Source: Methanobacteriota archaeon (GTDB taxonomy: Archaea; Methanobacteriota; Methanobacteria; Methanobacteriales; Methanobacteriaceae). Taken from it: a DNA stretch of 9,718 nucleotides. The notes below the pieces were generated by a model. That model was not told the DNA's origin. It searched no databases and was given only the letters and a program-made list of their open reading frames with translations. The stretch spans positions 1 through 9,718 of the forward strand of contig JAEZRD010000053.1 of NCBI GenBank assembly GCA_023440975.1. Direction: 5' to 3'. Shown here piece after piece: positions 1-6,426 of this stretch. Every line of letters starts with the position of its first letter. Position 1 is the first letter of the stretch. A program made the position numbers and the translations under genes.

Positions 1-2655
1 GTGCTTAGAGCTCATGCAGCAGATATTTCAATCATTCCTAATGATATGAAAGCCACTTACACAGATTCTGATGGTTTACCTTACTTTAGTGAAATGGATT
101 CATATTATAACTTGCGTTTAACCCAAAATTTACTAGATCATGGTTATTATGGTGATACACAAGTCAATGGAACGGGTGTGGATATGCACAGGAGTTCACC
201 AGATGGACTTAATGTTACATATCAACCAATGATTTCATGGGTAACTATAGGCTTTTACCATGTAGCTAATATGTTCGGTGATATGTCATTGAAAGAAGTG
301 GCGTTTTACACAGGAGCTATAGTTGCATGTTTATCTGTTATACCCGCTTATATACTTGTAAGAAGAATTACGAATGATTATGGAGCTATAACTGCAGCAA
401 TAGCAGTTACATTGGCACCAAATTACTTCTCACATACGTTTGCAGGATTTTTTGATACAGATATGTTCAATGTAACATTACCACTGTTCATATTCTTATT
501 CTTTATAGAAAGTATAAGAAATGATAATCCTACAATGAGAATAATTTTCTCTGTACTTACAGTTGTTACTGTGGCTATATTTGCTGTTTCATGGGCAGGT
601 TACACTTTCTATGCAGCTTTACTAGTTCTTATGGCAATAGTATATTATGTTTTAGCATATTTACTCAAAATAGACACTATAGAATCTCCAAAAAATTATG
701 ATAATAAATTCCAATGGTTCATAAACCAAAGAATGTTATGTTCCATAATTGTTATCATGGTTCTTGGAATTATTGGTGTTTCATTAGTAAGTGGTGTAGA
801 CTCATTATTCTCCACAATTGGTGGTTTATTTAGTTTATTATCCTTACAAAGTGCAGGTACTTCTGCTACTGGATTCCCTAATGTTTTAGTATCTGTAGCG
901 GAAATGCAAGTTCCAAGTCTATTATCTGGAGGGTTATCTGGAGCATTTTTAGCTAACTCTCAATCTGTAGTAAATGGTGTTGGTGGAATAGTAGCACTCT
1001 TAGGTGCATTAGCAGTTTTATACATTTTCACAAGCAGATTATGGAAACTTCGATCAATTTCTGAAGCACCTATTACACGTGGAAAACCATCTAAAAATAG
1101 ACGTAAAACAGCTGCTCAAAGAAAAGATGAAAATAATAGATTCAACTTAGCTCTTAAAGATTTAACATCTTTAGGCTCTGTTGAAGATATTAATAAGAAT
1201 AAACTTTTAACCTTATTATACTTCACTGTATTCATGGTTTGGACAATAGGAACTATTATTGCAGTAACTCAAGGTACAAGATTTATTATGGCATTAATGA
1301 TACCATTAGGTATTCTTGTTGGAATATTCGTAGGATATGCTGTCGATTATGTTAAAGCTAAAGTAGAAGATGAAAGAAGATTACTTTTAATTTGCTTAAT
1401 ATGTGCATTTTTAGTTTCATTCCCAGTGGTAATGCAAGTTAATCAAATTTCAGGAATTGTATTATTCATAGTTCTAGTTATAATATCTGCTATTGCAATT
1501 TATGGTGGTAAATTCTTTAAAGAATCAGATATATCATTAAAGAAAACTGCAGCAGTGTTATTAATTACCTTAGCATTAATATCTCCAACAGTTTGTGGAG
1601 CATACCAAATATCTGAACAAGTTGTTCCAGGTACTAGTGATCCTATGTGGAATTCTATGCAGTATATTAATGGTACTGCAAATGGAACTATATCTAGTGA
1701 TGCAGTAATTGAATCTTGGTGGGATTACGGTTATTTATTTGAAATAGCTGCTAATAAACAAACCGCTTCAGATGGGGGTCTACAATCAGGAGATCGAGCA
1801 TTTTGGATGGGTCGTGCAATGACTACATCTAACCTGGATCTGTCTAAAGGTATTCTGGAAATGTTAGCTACAACTGGTACAAAAGCAGGGGAAACATTAA
1901 ATAATTATACAGGTAACAATTCAACATCTACAAATATACTATTAAGTACATTACCATTAAGTAAAAGTGATGCTAAAAATGTTATGATGAATAATTATTC
2001 ATTAACTGAAGCCCAAGCAAATAATGTATTACAATACTCACACCCTGACAATCCAAGGGATGTTGTATTTGTAGCCAGTTCAGATATGCTTCAAAAAGCT
2101 GGTTGGTGGACTTACTTCGGTACATGGAACTTTGAAGAGCAGAATAGTACAAGTTTACAATATATGGTTTCAACAACTACGGCGAACATTACTCCAGGAC
2201 ATAGTGGTACTATTCCTCTATTAGATGAAAATGGTATTTCATTTAATGCTGTTATTCATAGAGGAGCAAATGGTACAAATAACACAACTGGTCAAGTGCA
2301 AGCGGTATTTGATAATAATAATACCACAGTTGAAGTGAATAACACTACATATAATCCACTTAAAGCAAGTAATATAATGGTTATTGAAGATAATTATCTC
2401 ACTAAAAACACTACTATCCAAGGCGGAACTGGTGGAAATTACACCTTATTTGTATTAGGTAATAATAATACATATAATGCAATATTAATTGATAATAAGT
2501 TAACAGATTCAATGTTTACTAGACTCTTCTTATTAGGTGGTAATGGTCAAGATCAATTCCAATTAATCCATATGGATAGTGGAGTTTCATTATGGAAGGT
2601 GAATAATAATGCAACTTCTTCAACATCCACTAATACTACTAACTCAACGGGTTAA
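1..2655 (+). CDS. aglB: Dolichyl-phosphooligosaccharide--protein glycotransferase AglB (STT3 family), 5' partial
   Basis: Catalytic subunit of archaeal N-glycosylation. It transfers a lipid-linked glycan to Asn in N-x-S/T sequons on the outer face of the membrane. Visible in the 884 codons: first acidic motif EMD (residues 31-33) in the first external loop, second acidic motif DTD (152-154), an SVAE motif (298-301) matching the TIxE/SVSE catalytic-loop element, TRF (426-428) in a late membrane helix, and the signature WWDYG (573-577) opening the soluble C-terminal domain. About a dozen hydrophobic helices lie between residues 97 and 536. A basic loop at about 346-400 is probably cytoplasmic. 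The usual N-terminal helix before the EMD loop is missing and the frame is open to base 1, so the GTG at 1 is probably an internal Val and the gene starts upstream. The C-terminal domain holds about twenty sequons. A terminator follows. Family assignment is secure; the true start is outside the window. Confidence 0.95.
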   Translation: MLRAHAADISIIPNDMKATYTDSDGLPYFSEMDSYYNLRLTQNLLDHGYYGDTQVNGTGVDMHRSSPDGLNVTYQPMISWVTIGFYHVANMFGDMSLKEVAFYTGAIVACLSVIPAYILVRRITNDYGAITAAIAVTLAPNYFSHTFAGFFDTDMFNVTLPLFIFLFFIESIRNDNPTMRIIFSVLTVVTVAIFAVSWAGYTFYAALLVLMAIVYYVLAYLLKIDTIESPKNYDNKFQWFINQRMLCSIIVIMVLGIIGVSLVSGVDSLFSTIGGLFSLLSLQSAGTSATGFPNVLVSVAEMQVPSLLSGGLSGAFLANSQSVVNGVGGIVALLGALAVLYIFTSRLWKLRSISEAPITRGKPSKNRRKTAAQRKDENNRFNLALKDLTSLGSVEDINKNKLLTLLYFTVFMVWTIGTIIAVTQGTRFIMALMIPLGILVGIFVGYAVDYVKAKVEDERRLLLICLICAFLVSFPVVMQVNQISGIVLFIVLVIISAIAIYGGKFFKESDISLKKTAAVLLITLALISPTVCGAYQISEQVVPGTSDPMWNSMQYINGTANGTISSDAVIESWWDYGYLFEIAANKQTASDGGLQSGDRAFWMGRAMTTSNLDLSKGILEMLATTGTKAGETLNNYTGNNSTSTNILLSTLPLSKSDAKNVMMNNYSLTEAQANNVLQYSHPDNPRDVVFVASSDMLQKAGWWTYFGTWNFEEQNSTSLQYMVSTTTANITPGHSGTIPLLDENGISFNAVIHRGANGTNNTTGQVQAVFDNNNTTVEVNNTTYNPLKASNIMVIEDNYLTKNTTIQGGTGGNYTLFVLGNNNTYNAILIDNKLTDSMFTRLFLLGGNGQDQFQLIHMDSGVSLWKVNNNATSSTSTNTTNSTG

Positions 2656-2708
2656 AATTGAAAAATAAAATTTAAACATTTTTTATTATATTTAATAATA
2701 ATTAAAAT

Positions 2709-2755
2709 GAAGTTTTTTTATAAAACTTCTTTAATTATTTTTTTCTATTTTTTTT
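2709..2755 (+). terminator. Probable transcription terminator after aglB
   Basis: A perfect 8-bp inverted repeat, GAAGTTTT (2709-2716) and AAAACTTC (2722-2729), encloses a 5-nt loop. It is followed by T-rich DNA with runs of seven T (2738-2744) and eight T (2748-2755). It lies 54 bp past the aglB stop. Archaeal termination depends mainly on T tracts, so the T runs are the stronger evidence and the hairpin is supporting. Confidence 0.6.
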
Positions 2756-2810
2756 ACAAACTTTTTTTATAAACAAATTTTATAAACTATAAAATCCTAA
2801 ATTAAAACAT

Positions 2811-2832
2811 AATAGTTTTTATAAATACTATT
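2811..2832 (+). promoter_or_regulatory. Near-palindrome enclosing a TATA-like box, candidate promoter/operator of the GTPase gene
   Basis: The 22-bp element has AATAGT (2811-2816) and ACTATT (2827-2832) as outer arms around a TTTTATAAAT core. Ten of eleven symmetric positions are complementary. The core contains a TATA-box-like TTTATAAATA (2818-2827). A start about 25 nt downstream would give a leader of about 25-30 nt, with the GGTGA ribosome site at 2866-2870. A DNA-binding regulator covering the box is one reading. A weak hairpin/T-tract terminator (T run 2831-2836) is another. No transcript data are available here. Confidence 0.4.
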
Positions 2833-2874
2833 TTTTAAAATTCTTTTTATGATAAATAATAATTTGGTGAGTAA

Positions 2875-3969
2875 ATGAGTATTGAAGAACAAATAAAAGA
2901 AATTGAGGATGAAATTCATAAAACTCAATATAATAAAGCTACATCTCACCATATTGGTAAGTTAAAAGCTAAAATAGCTAAATTAAAAGAAGAAGATATT
3001 AAAAGAAAAAGTTCTGGTAGTAAAGGACAAGGTTTTAGTATTAAAAAAAGTGGGGATTCTACGGCAGTATTAGTTGGTTTTCCTTCAGTAGGTAAATCAA
3101 CATTATTAAATGAATTAACCAATGCTGAAAGTAAAGTAGGAGCTTATCAATTTACTACATTAGATATTATTCCTGGAATTATGGAATATAATAATGCACA
3201 AATTCAAATTTTCGATATACCTGGAATAATTACTGGAGCTTCTAGTGGAAAAGGTAGAGGAAGAGAAATTCTTTCTGTTGCAAGAGCTGCTGATTTAATA
3301 ATAGTTGTTTTAGATGCTTTCAACCCTCAACAATTAGATGTAATTATACGAGAACTTCGAAACATAGGTATACGTCCTAATGAGAAAAAACCTGATGTAA
3401 CTGTTCATAAAAAAAGATTAGGTGGAGTACAAGTTTCCTCTACTGTTAATTTAACTTATCTTGATGAAAAAACAATTAGATCAATTTTAAATGAATATGG
3501 AATACATAATGCCTCAGTTTTAATTAGAGATGATGTAACAATCGATCAATTTATAGATTCTTTAGAAATTAATAGAGCTTATATTCCTATGATAATTCTT
3601 TTAAATAAAGTTGATTTAGTGGATGAAAATTATTTAAATGAAATCAAAAAGACAATTCCTGACTTCATACCTATATCTGCAGATAAAAATATGAATATGG
3701 ATAATCTAAGAGAAATAATATTTGATAAATTAAATTTAATTAGAGTTTATCTTAAACCTCAAGGTAGAAAAGCAGATATGGAAGATCCTTTAATAGTTAA
3801 AAAAGGATGTACTGTTATTGAAGCATGTGGTAAATTACATAGGGAATTTGTTAAAAACTTTAGACATGCAAAAATTTGGGGAACATCTGTTAAATTCCCT
3901 GGTCAGAAAGTAGGACCAGATCATATTTTGGATGATGAAGATGTTCTAAGAATTATTTTAAAGAAATAA
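2875..3969 (+). CDS. DRG-family (Obg-related) GTP-binding protein with TGS domain
   Basis: A cytoplasmic GTPase of the DRG branch of the Obg/TRAFAC class. These are universal in archaea and eukaryotes and are linked to translating ribosomes. The 364 residues match the family's usual length of about 365. A charged N-terminal helical region (1-50) is followed by G1 GFPSVGKST (68-76), a TT pair in the G2 region (94-95), G3 DIPG (114-117), the glycine-rich ASSGKGRGRE segment after G3 (122-131), G4 NKVD (244-247) and G5 SAD (268-270). A TGS domain occupies about 289-363. The ATG follows GGTGA (2866-2870) with a 4-nt spacer. The gene has its own promoter candidate and terminator, so it may be monocistronic. 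The precise cellular role in archaea is not settled; the family call is firm. Confidence 0.94.
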   Translation: MSIEEQIKEIEDEIHKTQYNKATSHHIGKLKAKIAKLKEEDIKRKSSGSKGQGFSIKKSGDSTAVLVGFPSVGKSTLLNELTNAESKVGAYQFTTLDIIPGIMEYNNAQIQIFDIPGIITGASSGKGRGREILSVARAADLIIVVLDAFNPQQLDVIIRELRNIGIRPNEKKPDVTVHKKRLGGVQVSSTVNLTYLDEKTIRSILNEYGIHNASVLIRDDVTIDQFIDSLEINRAYIPMIILLNKVDLVDENYLNEIKKTIPDFIPISADKNMNMDNLREIIFDKLNLIRVYLKPQGRKADMEDPLIVKKGCTVIEACGKLHREFVKNFRHAKIWGTSVKFPGQKVGPDHILDDEDVLRIILKK

Positions 3970-3987
3970 ATTATTTCTTTTTTTTTT
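3961..3987 (+). terminator. Hairpin/T-tract terminator overlapping the GTPase stop codon
   Basis: AAGAAATAA (3961-3969, including the TAA stop) and TTATTTCTT (3971-3979) are perfect reverse complements around one base. A real hairpin would open to about 7 bp with a 5-nt loop. A run of ten T (3978-3987) follows directly. The next gene starts only 16 nt later, so termination here may be partial, with read-through to the kinase gene. Confidence 0.5.
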
Positions 3988-4002
3988 AAGGATTTTTTAA
4001 TT

Positions 4003-4596
4003 ATGACTTCTGAGAATAAAATTATTTTTATAACTGGTACTCCATGTGTAGGAAAAACTACAATAGCATCTAATTTAGTGGACAACTTATCCAATGATTT
4101 TAATACTAAATTAATTAAAATTAATGATTTGGCTATTGAAAACAATCTAATTTTAGGTGAAGATGTGGATAAAGGGTATAAAATTGTGGATATTCCTTCT
4201 TTAAATGAAAGTTTAAATAAAGTTATGAAAGATTTTTTTAACTTAAAAATGGAGAATAATAATCCAAAATTAATTATTGTTGAAGGTCATCTTTCTCATT
4301 TTTGCAGTAATTGTGATAAATGTATAGTTTTAAGATTAAATCCATTAATTCTTAAAAAAAGATTAGAATCTCGAAAATATAAAGAATCTAAAGTTAATGA
4401 AAATTTAGAAGCTGAAGCATTATCTGTATGTTCTGTTGAAGCATTTGAAAATCATGGAGAACATGTAGATGAAATTGATACTACAAATAAATCAATTGAA
4501 AATGTTATTAATATTATTAAGGATATAATATTAAATGATACACATTTTCCTGTAGGGAATGTTGATTTTATGCAATGGATTTTGGAAAATGAGTAA
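4003..4596 (+). CDS. Fap7/AK6-like adenylate kinase family NTPase
   Basis: A P-loop nucleoside kinase-like protein of the Fap7 (eukaryotic hCINAP/AK6) group. In eukaryotes and some archaea this group is linked to late small-subunit maturation through contact with ribosomal protein uS11. The 197 residues show Walker A GTPCVGKTT (12-20), an EGHLSH element (94-99) where the second nucleotide-site motif is expected, VLRLNP (109-114), and an Arg/Lys-rich lid with R123 and the conserved KVNENLEAE stretch (130-138). A DEID segment follows (156-159). Three cysteines form CxxCxxC at 101, 104 and 107. The ATG at 4003 is preceded by AAGGA (3988-3992), a little far at 10 nt. The gene lies 33 nt after the GTPase. 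The role is inferred from the family; true adenylate kinase activity in vivo is uncertain. Confidence 0.88.
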   Translation: MTSENKIIFITGTPCVGKTTIASNLVDNLSNDFNTKLIKINDLAIENNLILGEDVDKGYKIVDIPSLNESLNKVMKDFFNLKMENNNPKLIIVEGHLSHFCSNCDKCIVLRLNPLILKKRLESRKYKESKVNENLEAEALSVCSVEAFENHGEHVDEIDTTNKSIENVINIIKDIILNDTHFPVGNVDFMQWILENE

Positions 4597-4623
4597 ATGT
4601 CTAAATATTATAATTAATTTATA

Positions 4624-4657
4624 AAAATTAAGAGTTATACTATAATTTTAATTTTTT
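4624..4657 (+). terminator. Possible terminator after the Fap7-like gene
   Basis: AAAATTA (4624-4630) and TAATTTT (4643-4649) form a 7-bp A/T-only stem with a 12-nt loop, followed by six T (4652-4657). It lies 27 nt after the stop. The stem is weak and such matches arise easily in DNA this AT-rich. The rest of the 263-bp spacer (4597-4859) shows no ORF or RNA gene that I can support. Confidence 0.35.
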
Positions 4658-4795
4658 GAAATTAATTTGAGAATTTTTATAATAGAAAGCCTTTTTAAAT
4701 AAGAAAAACATATCTTTGTTTAATATTCTTCTTGTACCATATGGTTCAGATTAATTTTTATAATTTTGTTTTAAATCGTTTAATCTTTTTAATTC

Positions 4796-4807
4796 AAAGT
4801 TTAAATA
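4796..4807 (+). promoter_or_regulatory. Candidate TATA box for rnp4-yhbY
   Basis: AAAG followed by TTTAAATA (4800-4807) resembles an archaeal BRE/TATA pair. A start about 25 nt downstream would give a leader of about 30 nt containing the strong ribosome site GAGAGGAG (4847-4854). Other TATA-like strings occur in this AT-rich spacer, so the choice is tentative. Confidence 0.3.
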
Positions 4808-4846
4808 GCTAATTCTATTATAAAGATTTTCTATTACCAAATTTAT

Positions 4847-4854
4847 GAGAGGAG
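4847..4854 (+). promoter_or_regulatory. Shine-Dalgarno site that fixes the TTG start of rnp4
   Basis: GAGAGGAG is a strong match to the anti-SD sequence and sits 5 nt before TTG 4860. The only nearby upstream ATG (4845) reads four codons and stops at 4859. The next in-frame ATG (4887) would remove conserved N-terminal residues and has no SD. Confidence 0.7.
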
Positions 4855-4859
4855 TATAA

Positions 4860-5225
4860 TTGAAAAGAGGAAAAAGACCAAATTGGATGTTAGAAATAGC
4901 TGAAGAACGTATGGATATTCTTTTCTCACAAGCTGAAAAAGAATTTAATGAGCATCCTGAAAGATCTCATCGATATGTTGAATTAGCTAGAAAAATATCT
5001 AAAAAATATAATATTAAAATTCCTCAAAAATGGAACCGAAGATATTGTAAAAAATGTTATAAGTTCCTATATCCCGGTCACAATTCAACCATCCGGCTAA
5101 TTAACCAAGAAGTTAATATAATATGTGGAGAATGTGGCCATGTTATGAAAATTCCTTATACAAAGGAAAAGAAATTAAAAAGGAGAGCTAAAATTGACTC
5201 TTACAAAGAAAGAGATAATGAATAA
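4860..5225 (+). CDS. rnp4: Ribonuclease P protein component 4 (Rpp21/Rpr2 family)
   Basis: A protein subunit of archaeal RNase P, which with the catalytic RNA removes 5' leaders from pre-tRNAs. In studied archaea Rnp4 (RPP21) pairs with Rnp1 (RPP29). The 121-residue protein has a basic N-terminus, a two-helix region (about 8-52) and a zinc-binding C-terminal half. Ligands are C63 and C66 (CKKC) and C89 and C92 (CGEC), and a lysine/arginine-rich tail follows (102-111). Length is normal for the family. The start is TTG, supported by GAGAGGAG 5 nt upstream. The 3' end overlaps the next gene by 32 nt, so the two are probably cotranscribed and coupled. The subunit that works with it in the window is unknown: no RNase P RNA is visible here. 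Confidence 0.93.
   Translation: MKRGKRPNWMLEIAEERMDILFSQAEKEFNEHPERSHRYVELARKISKKYNIKIPQKWNRRYCKKCYKFLYPGHNSTIRLINQEVNIICGECGHVMKIPYTKEKKLKRRAKIDSYKERDNE
5181..5185 (+). promoter_or_regulatory. Shine-Dalgarno site inside rnp4 for yhbY
   Basis: AGGAG lies within the rnp4 coding sequence, 8 nt before TTG 5194. It favours that start over ATG 5218, which has no SD of similar quality at a suitable distance. Confidence 0.6.
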
Positions 5226-5448
5226 AAGCCTTTCCGCTATGACAATAAATATTGGTAAAGCTGGAATAAATGATAATGTTATTGAAGAAATAAAACGCCA
5301 GTTAAAAGCCAACAAGATTGTTAAGTTACGATTTGCTAAAGGAATAGCAAATGATAAAGATGATTACATTAGCGACATTGTAAGTCAAACCAAATCAAAA
5401 CTTATTGACATTAGAGGAAATGTTGCTGTTATTTACAAAAGATCTTAA
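5194..5448 (+). CDS. yhbY: YhbY/CRM-domain RNA-binding protein
   Basis: A small single-domain CRM (YhbY-type) RNA-binding protein of 84 residues. The bacterial YhbY binds pre-50S particles, and CRM domains in plants act in intron splicing. Visible features are LTKKEI at the N-terminus, the NIGKAGIND element (19-27) corresponding to the conserved IGKxG loop of the domain, then ELIK-like helix residues VIEEIKRQLKANKIVKLRF (29-47) and a C-terminal strand ending in AVIYKRS. The start is TTG with AGGAG 8 nt upstream. It overlaps rnp4 by 32 nt in another frame. ATG 5218 is an alternative that would remove the first eight residues. A role in ribosome assembly is inferred from the family and neighbours. 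Confidence 0.85.
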   Translation: MTLTKKEIMNKSLSAMTINIGKAGINDNVIEEIKRQLKANKIVKLRFAKGIANDKDDYISDIVSQTKSKLIDIRGNVAVIYKRS

Positions 5449-5494
5449 ATCTAACTTAAATTTAGAGTTACAGACACCAGTCTTAAATTTAAGT
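5444..5494. repeat. Paired CTTAAATTTAAG palindromes before rps19e
   Basis: CTTAAATTTAAG at 5482-5493 is a perfect 12-bp palindrome. A near copy, CTTAAATTTAGA, lies at 5455-5466, and a shorter CTTAAAT lies at 5444-5450 across the yhbY stop. The two main copies also form inverted arms, ACTTAAATTT (5454-5463) and AAATTTAAGT (5485-5494), around a less AT-rich 21-nt centre. No T run follows, so a simple terminator is unlikely. It could be a regulator binding site or an RNA structure in the rps19e leader. Confidence 0.45.
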
Positions 5495-5543
5495 AAAAAT
5501 CAAAGATTAATAATTTAGAAATTTAAAATACGGAGAATTAATA

Positions 5544-5981
5544 ATGAGTACTGTATACGATGTTCCTGCAGATTTATTAATAAATCACATTGCAGAAGAA
5601 CTAAAAAAGAATGATAACGTTAGTGCACCTAAATGGTCTAACCTTGTTAAAACTGGTGTTCATAAAGAAAGAAAACCAGAAAATATTGACTGGTGGTATA
5701 TTAGATCCGCTTCTATATTAAGAAGAGTTTATATAAACGGTCCAGTAGGCGTAAAAAGTTTAAGAACTTTTTATGGTGGAAAAAAAGATAGAGGAGTTAA
5801 TCCAGAAAAATTTAGACAAGGTAGTGGAGCTATTGTTAGAGGAGCTCTTCACCAATTAGAAGATGCTGGATACGTTCAAAAAATTAACGCTGGAAGAATC
5901 GTTACACCTGAAGGTAAATCTTTCTTAGATAAAGCTTCAAACGAGTTAATCAAAGATATTCCAGAACTCGAAAAATACTAA
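5544..5981 (+). CDS. rps19e: Small ribosomal subunit protein eS19 (S19e)
   Basis: An archaeal/eukaryotic 30S/40S head protein required in eukaryotes for small-subunit rRNA maturation. The 145 residues match the family length. Conserved stretches are TVYDVPAD (3-10), PKWSNLVKTGVHKERKP (29-45), DWWYIRSASILRRVY (49-63), GPVGVKSLRTFYGG (66-79), a GSGAIVR segment (98-104), and LHQLEDAGYV with GRIVTPEG toward the C-terminus. The ATG at 5544 is preceded by GGAG (5532-5535) with an 8-nt spacer. A 95-nt gap carrying paired palindromes separates it from yhbY. A 99-nt AT-rich gap separates it from the PDCD5 gene, so it may be transcribed separately. Confidence 0.97.
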   Translation: MSTVYDVPADLLINHIAEELKKNDNVSAPKWSNLVKTGVHKERKPENIDWWYIRSASILRRVYINGPVGVKSLRTFYGGKKDRGVNPEKFRQGSGAIVRGALHQLEDAGYVQKINAGRIVTPEGKSFLDKASNELIKDIPELEKY

Positions 5982-6003
5982 ATCAAATAAAAATTTATAC
6001 GGA

Positions 6004-6019
6004 TTTATAATTTTATAAA
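6004..6019 (+). promoter_or_regulatory. Candidate TATA region for the PDCD5/PP-loop genes
   Basis: TTTATAATTTTATAAA holds two overlapping TATA-like boxes and is palindromic at 14 of 16 positions. A start about 25 nt further on would give a leader of about 35-40 nt with GGAG (6069-6072) before ATG 6081. Low complexity in this spacer limits confidence. Confidence 0.3.
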
Positions 6020-6080
6020 AAAATTTAATTTAAATTTTATAATAAGCTAATTAATAGCTAAATTTATTGGAGATTGTTAT

Positions 6081-6425
6081 ATGAGCGAGCTTGAAGAATT
6101 GCGTCGTAAACGTATGGCTGAATTACAAGCACAAGCAGGTAATCAACAACAAGCGATGCAACAACAAATGCAACAACAACAAATGCAACAAGAGATGGAA
6201 GAACAAAAGAAGCAAATTATGATGCAAATTTTGACTCCTGAAGCTCGAAGCAGGCTAACAAATCTAAAATTAACTAAACCTGATTTAGTTAATCAAATCG
6301 AACTTCAATTAATTCAATCCGCTCAAGCAGGTAGTTTGAGAGGTAAAGTTACTGATGATCAATTAAAAGTATTGCTCAGTCAAATAGCTGGTCAAAAAAG
6401 ACAAATTCACATAACTAGAAAATAA
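6081..6425 (+). CDS. PDCD5-family DNA-binding protein
   Basis: The archaeal counterpart of eukaryotic PDCD5 (TFAR19), a small helical protein annotated as DNA-binding, whose archaeal function is not established. The 114 residues begin with a charged helix (1-16). A Gln/Met-rich segment follows (18-47). The family core is LTPEARSRLTNLKLTKP (51-67), then LVNQIELQLIQSAQAG (69-84), GKVTDDQLKVLLSQI (88-102) and a basic tail. ATG 6081 follows GGAG (6069-6072) with an 8-nt spacer. The stop is separated from the next ATG by one base, so the pair is probably translationally coupled. The Gln-rich stretch is encoded by a short tandem repeat and may be variable. The family call is firm; the function is open. 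Confidence 0.93.
   Translation: MSELEELRRKRMAELQAQAGNQQQAMQQQMQQQQMQQEMEEQKKQIMMQILTPEARSRLTNLKLTKPDLVNQIELQLIQSAQAGSLRGKVTDDQLKVLLSQIAGQKRQIHITRK
6156..6194 (+). repeat. Short tandem repeat encoding the Gln/Met tract of PDCD5
   Basis: Three in-frame units starting ATGCAACAA lie at 6156-6167, 6168-6182 and 6183-6194. They encode MQQQ, MQQQQ and MQQE. Unit lengths differ by one codon, as expected from slippage. Confidence 0.7.
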
Positions 6426-6426
6426 T

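Noticed and set aside
1..3. GTG at base 1 as the aglB start codon
   Set aside because: The conserved EMD loop normally follows a membrane helix that is missing here, and no upstream DNA or SD can be seen. The frame is open at the edge, so the gene is more likely cut.
1982..2421. Two short minus-strand ORFs (1982-2176 and 2239-2421) inside aglB
   Set aside because: They are antisense to a conserved catalytic domain, are short, and have no recognisable protein pattern.
3921..4145. 74-codon minus-strand ORF across the GTPase/kinase junction
   Set aside because: It is antisense to the TGS domain end and the Walker A of the next gene, and reads through the T-tract terminator.
4597..4859. 263-bp spacer checked for a tRNA, small RNA or small gene
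   Set aside because: It has no cloverleaf-like arms, no GC-rich block, and only short frames with many stops. Only a weak terminator and a TATA-like box could be noted.
6020..6038. AAAATTT...AAATTTT inverted repeat after rps19e as a terminator
   Set aside because: The arms are pure A/T, no T run follows, and such matches are expected by chance in this composition.
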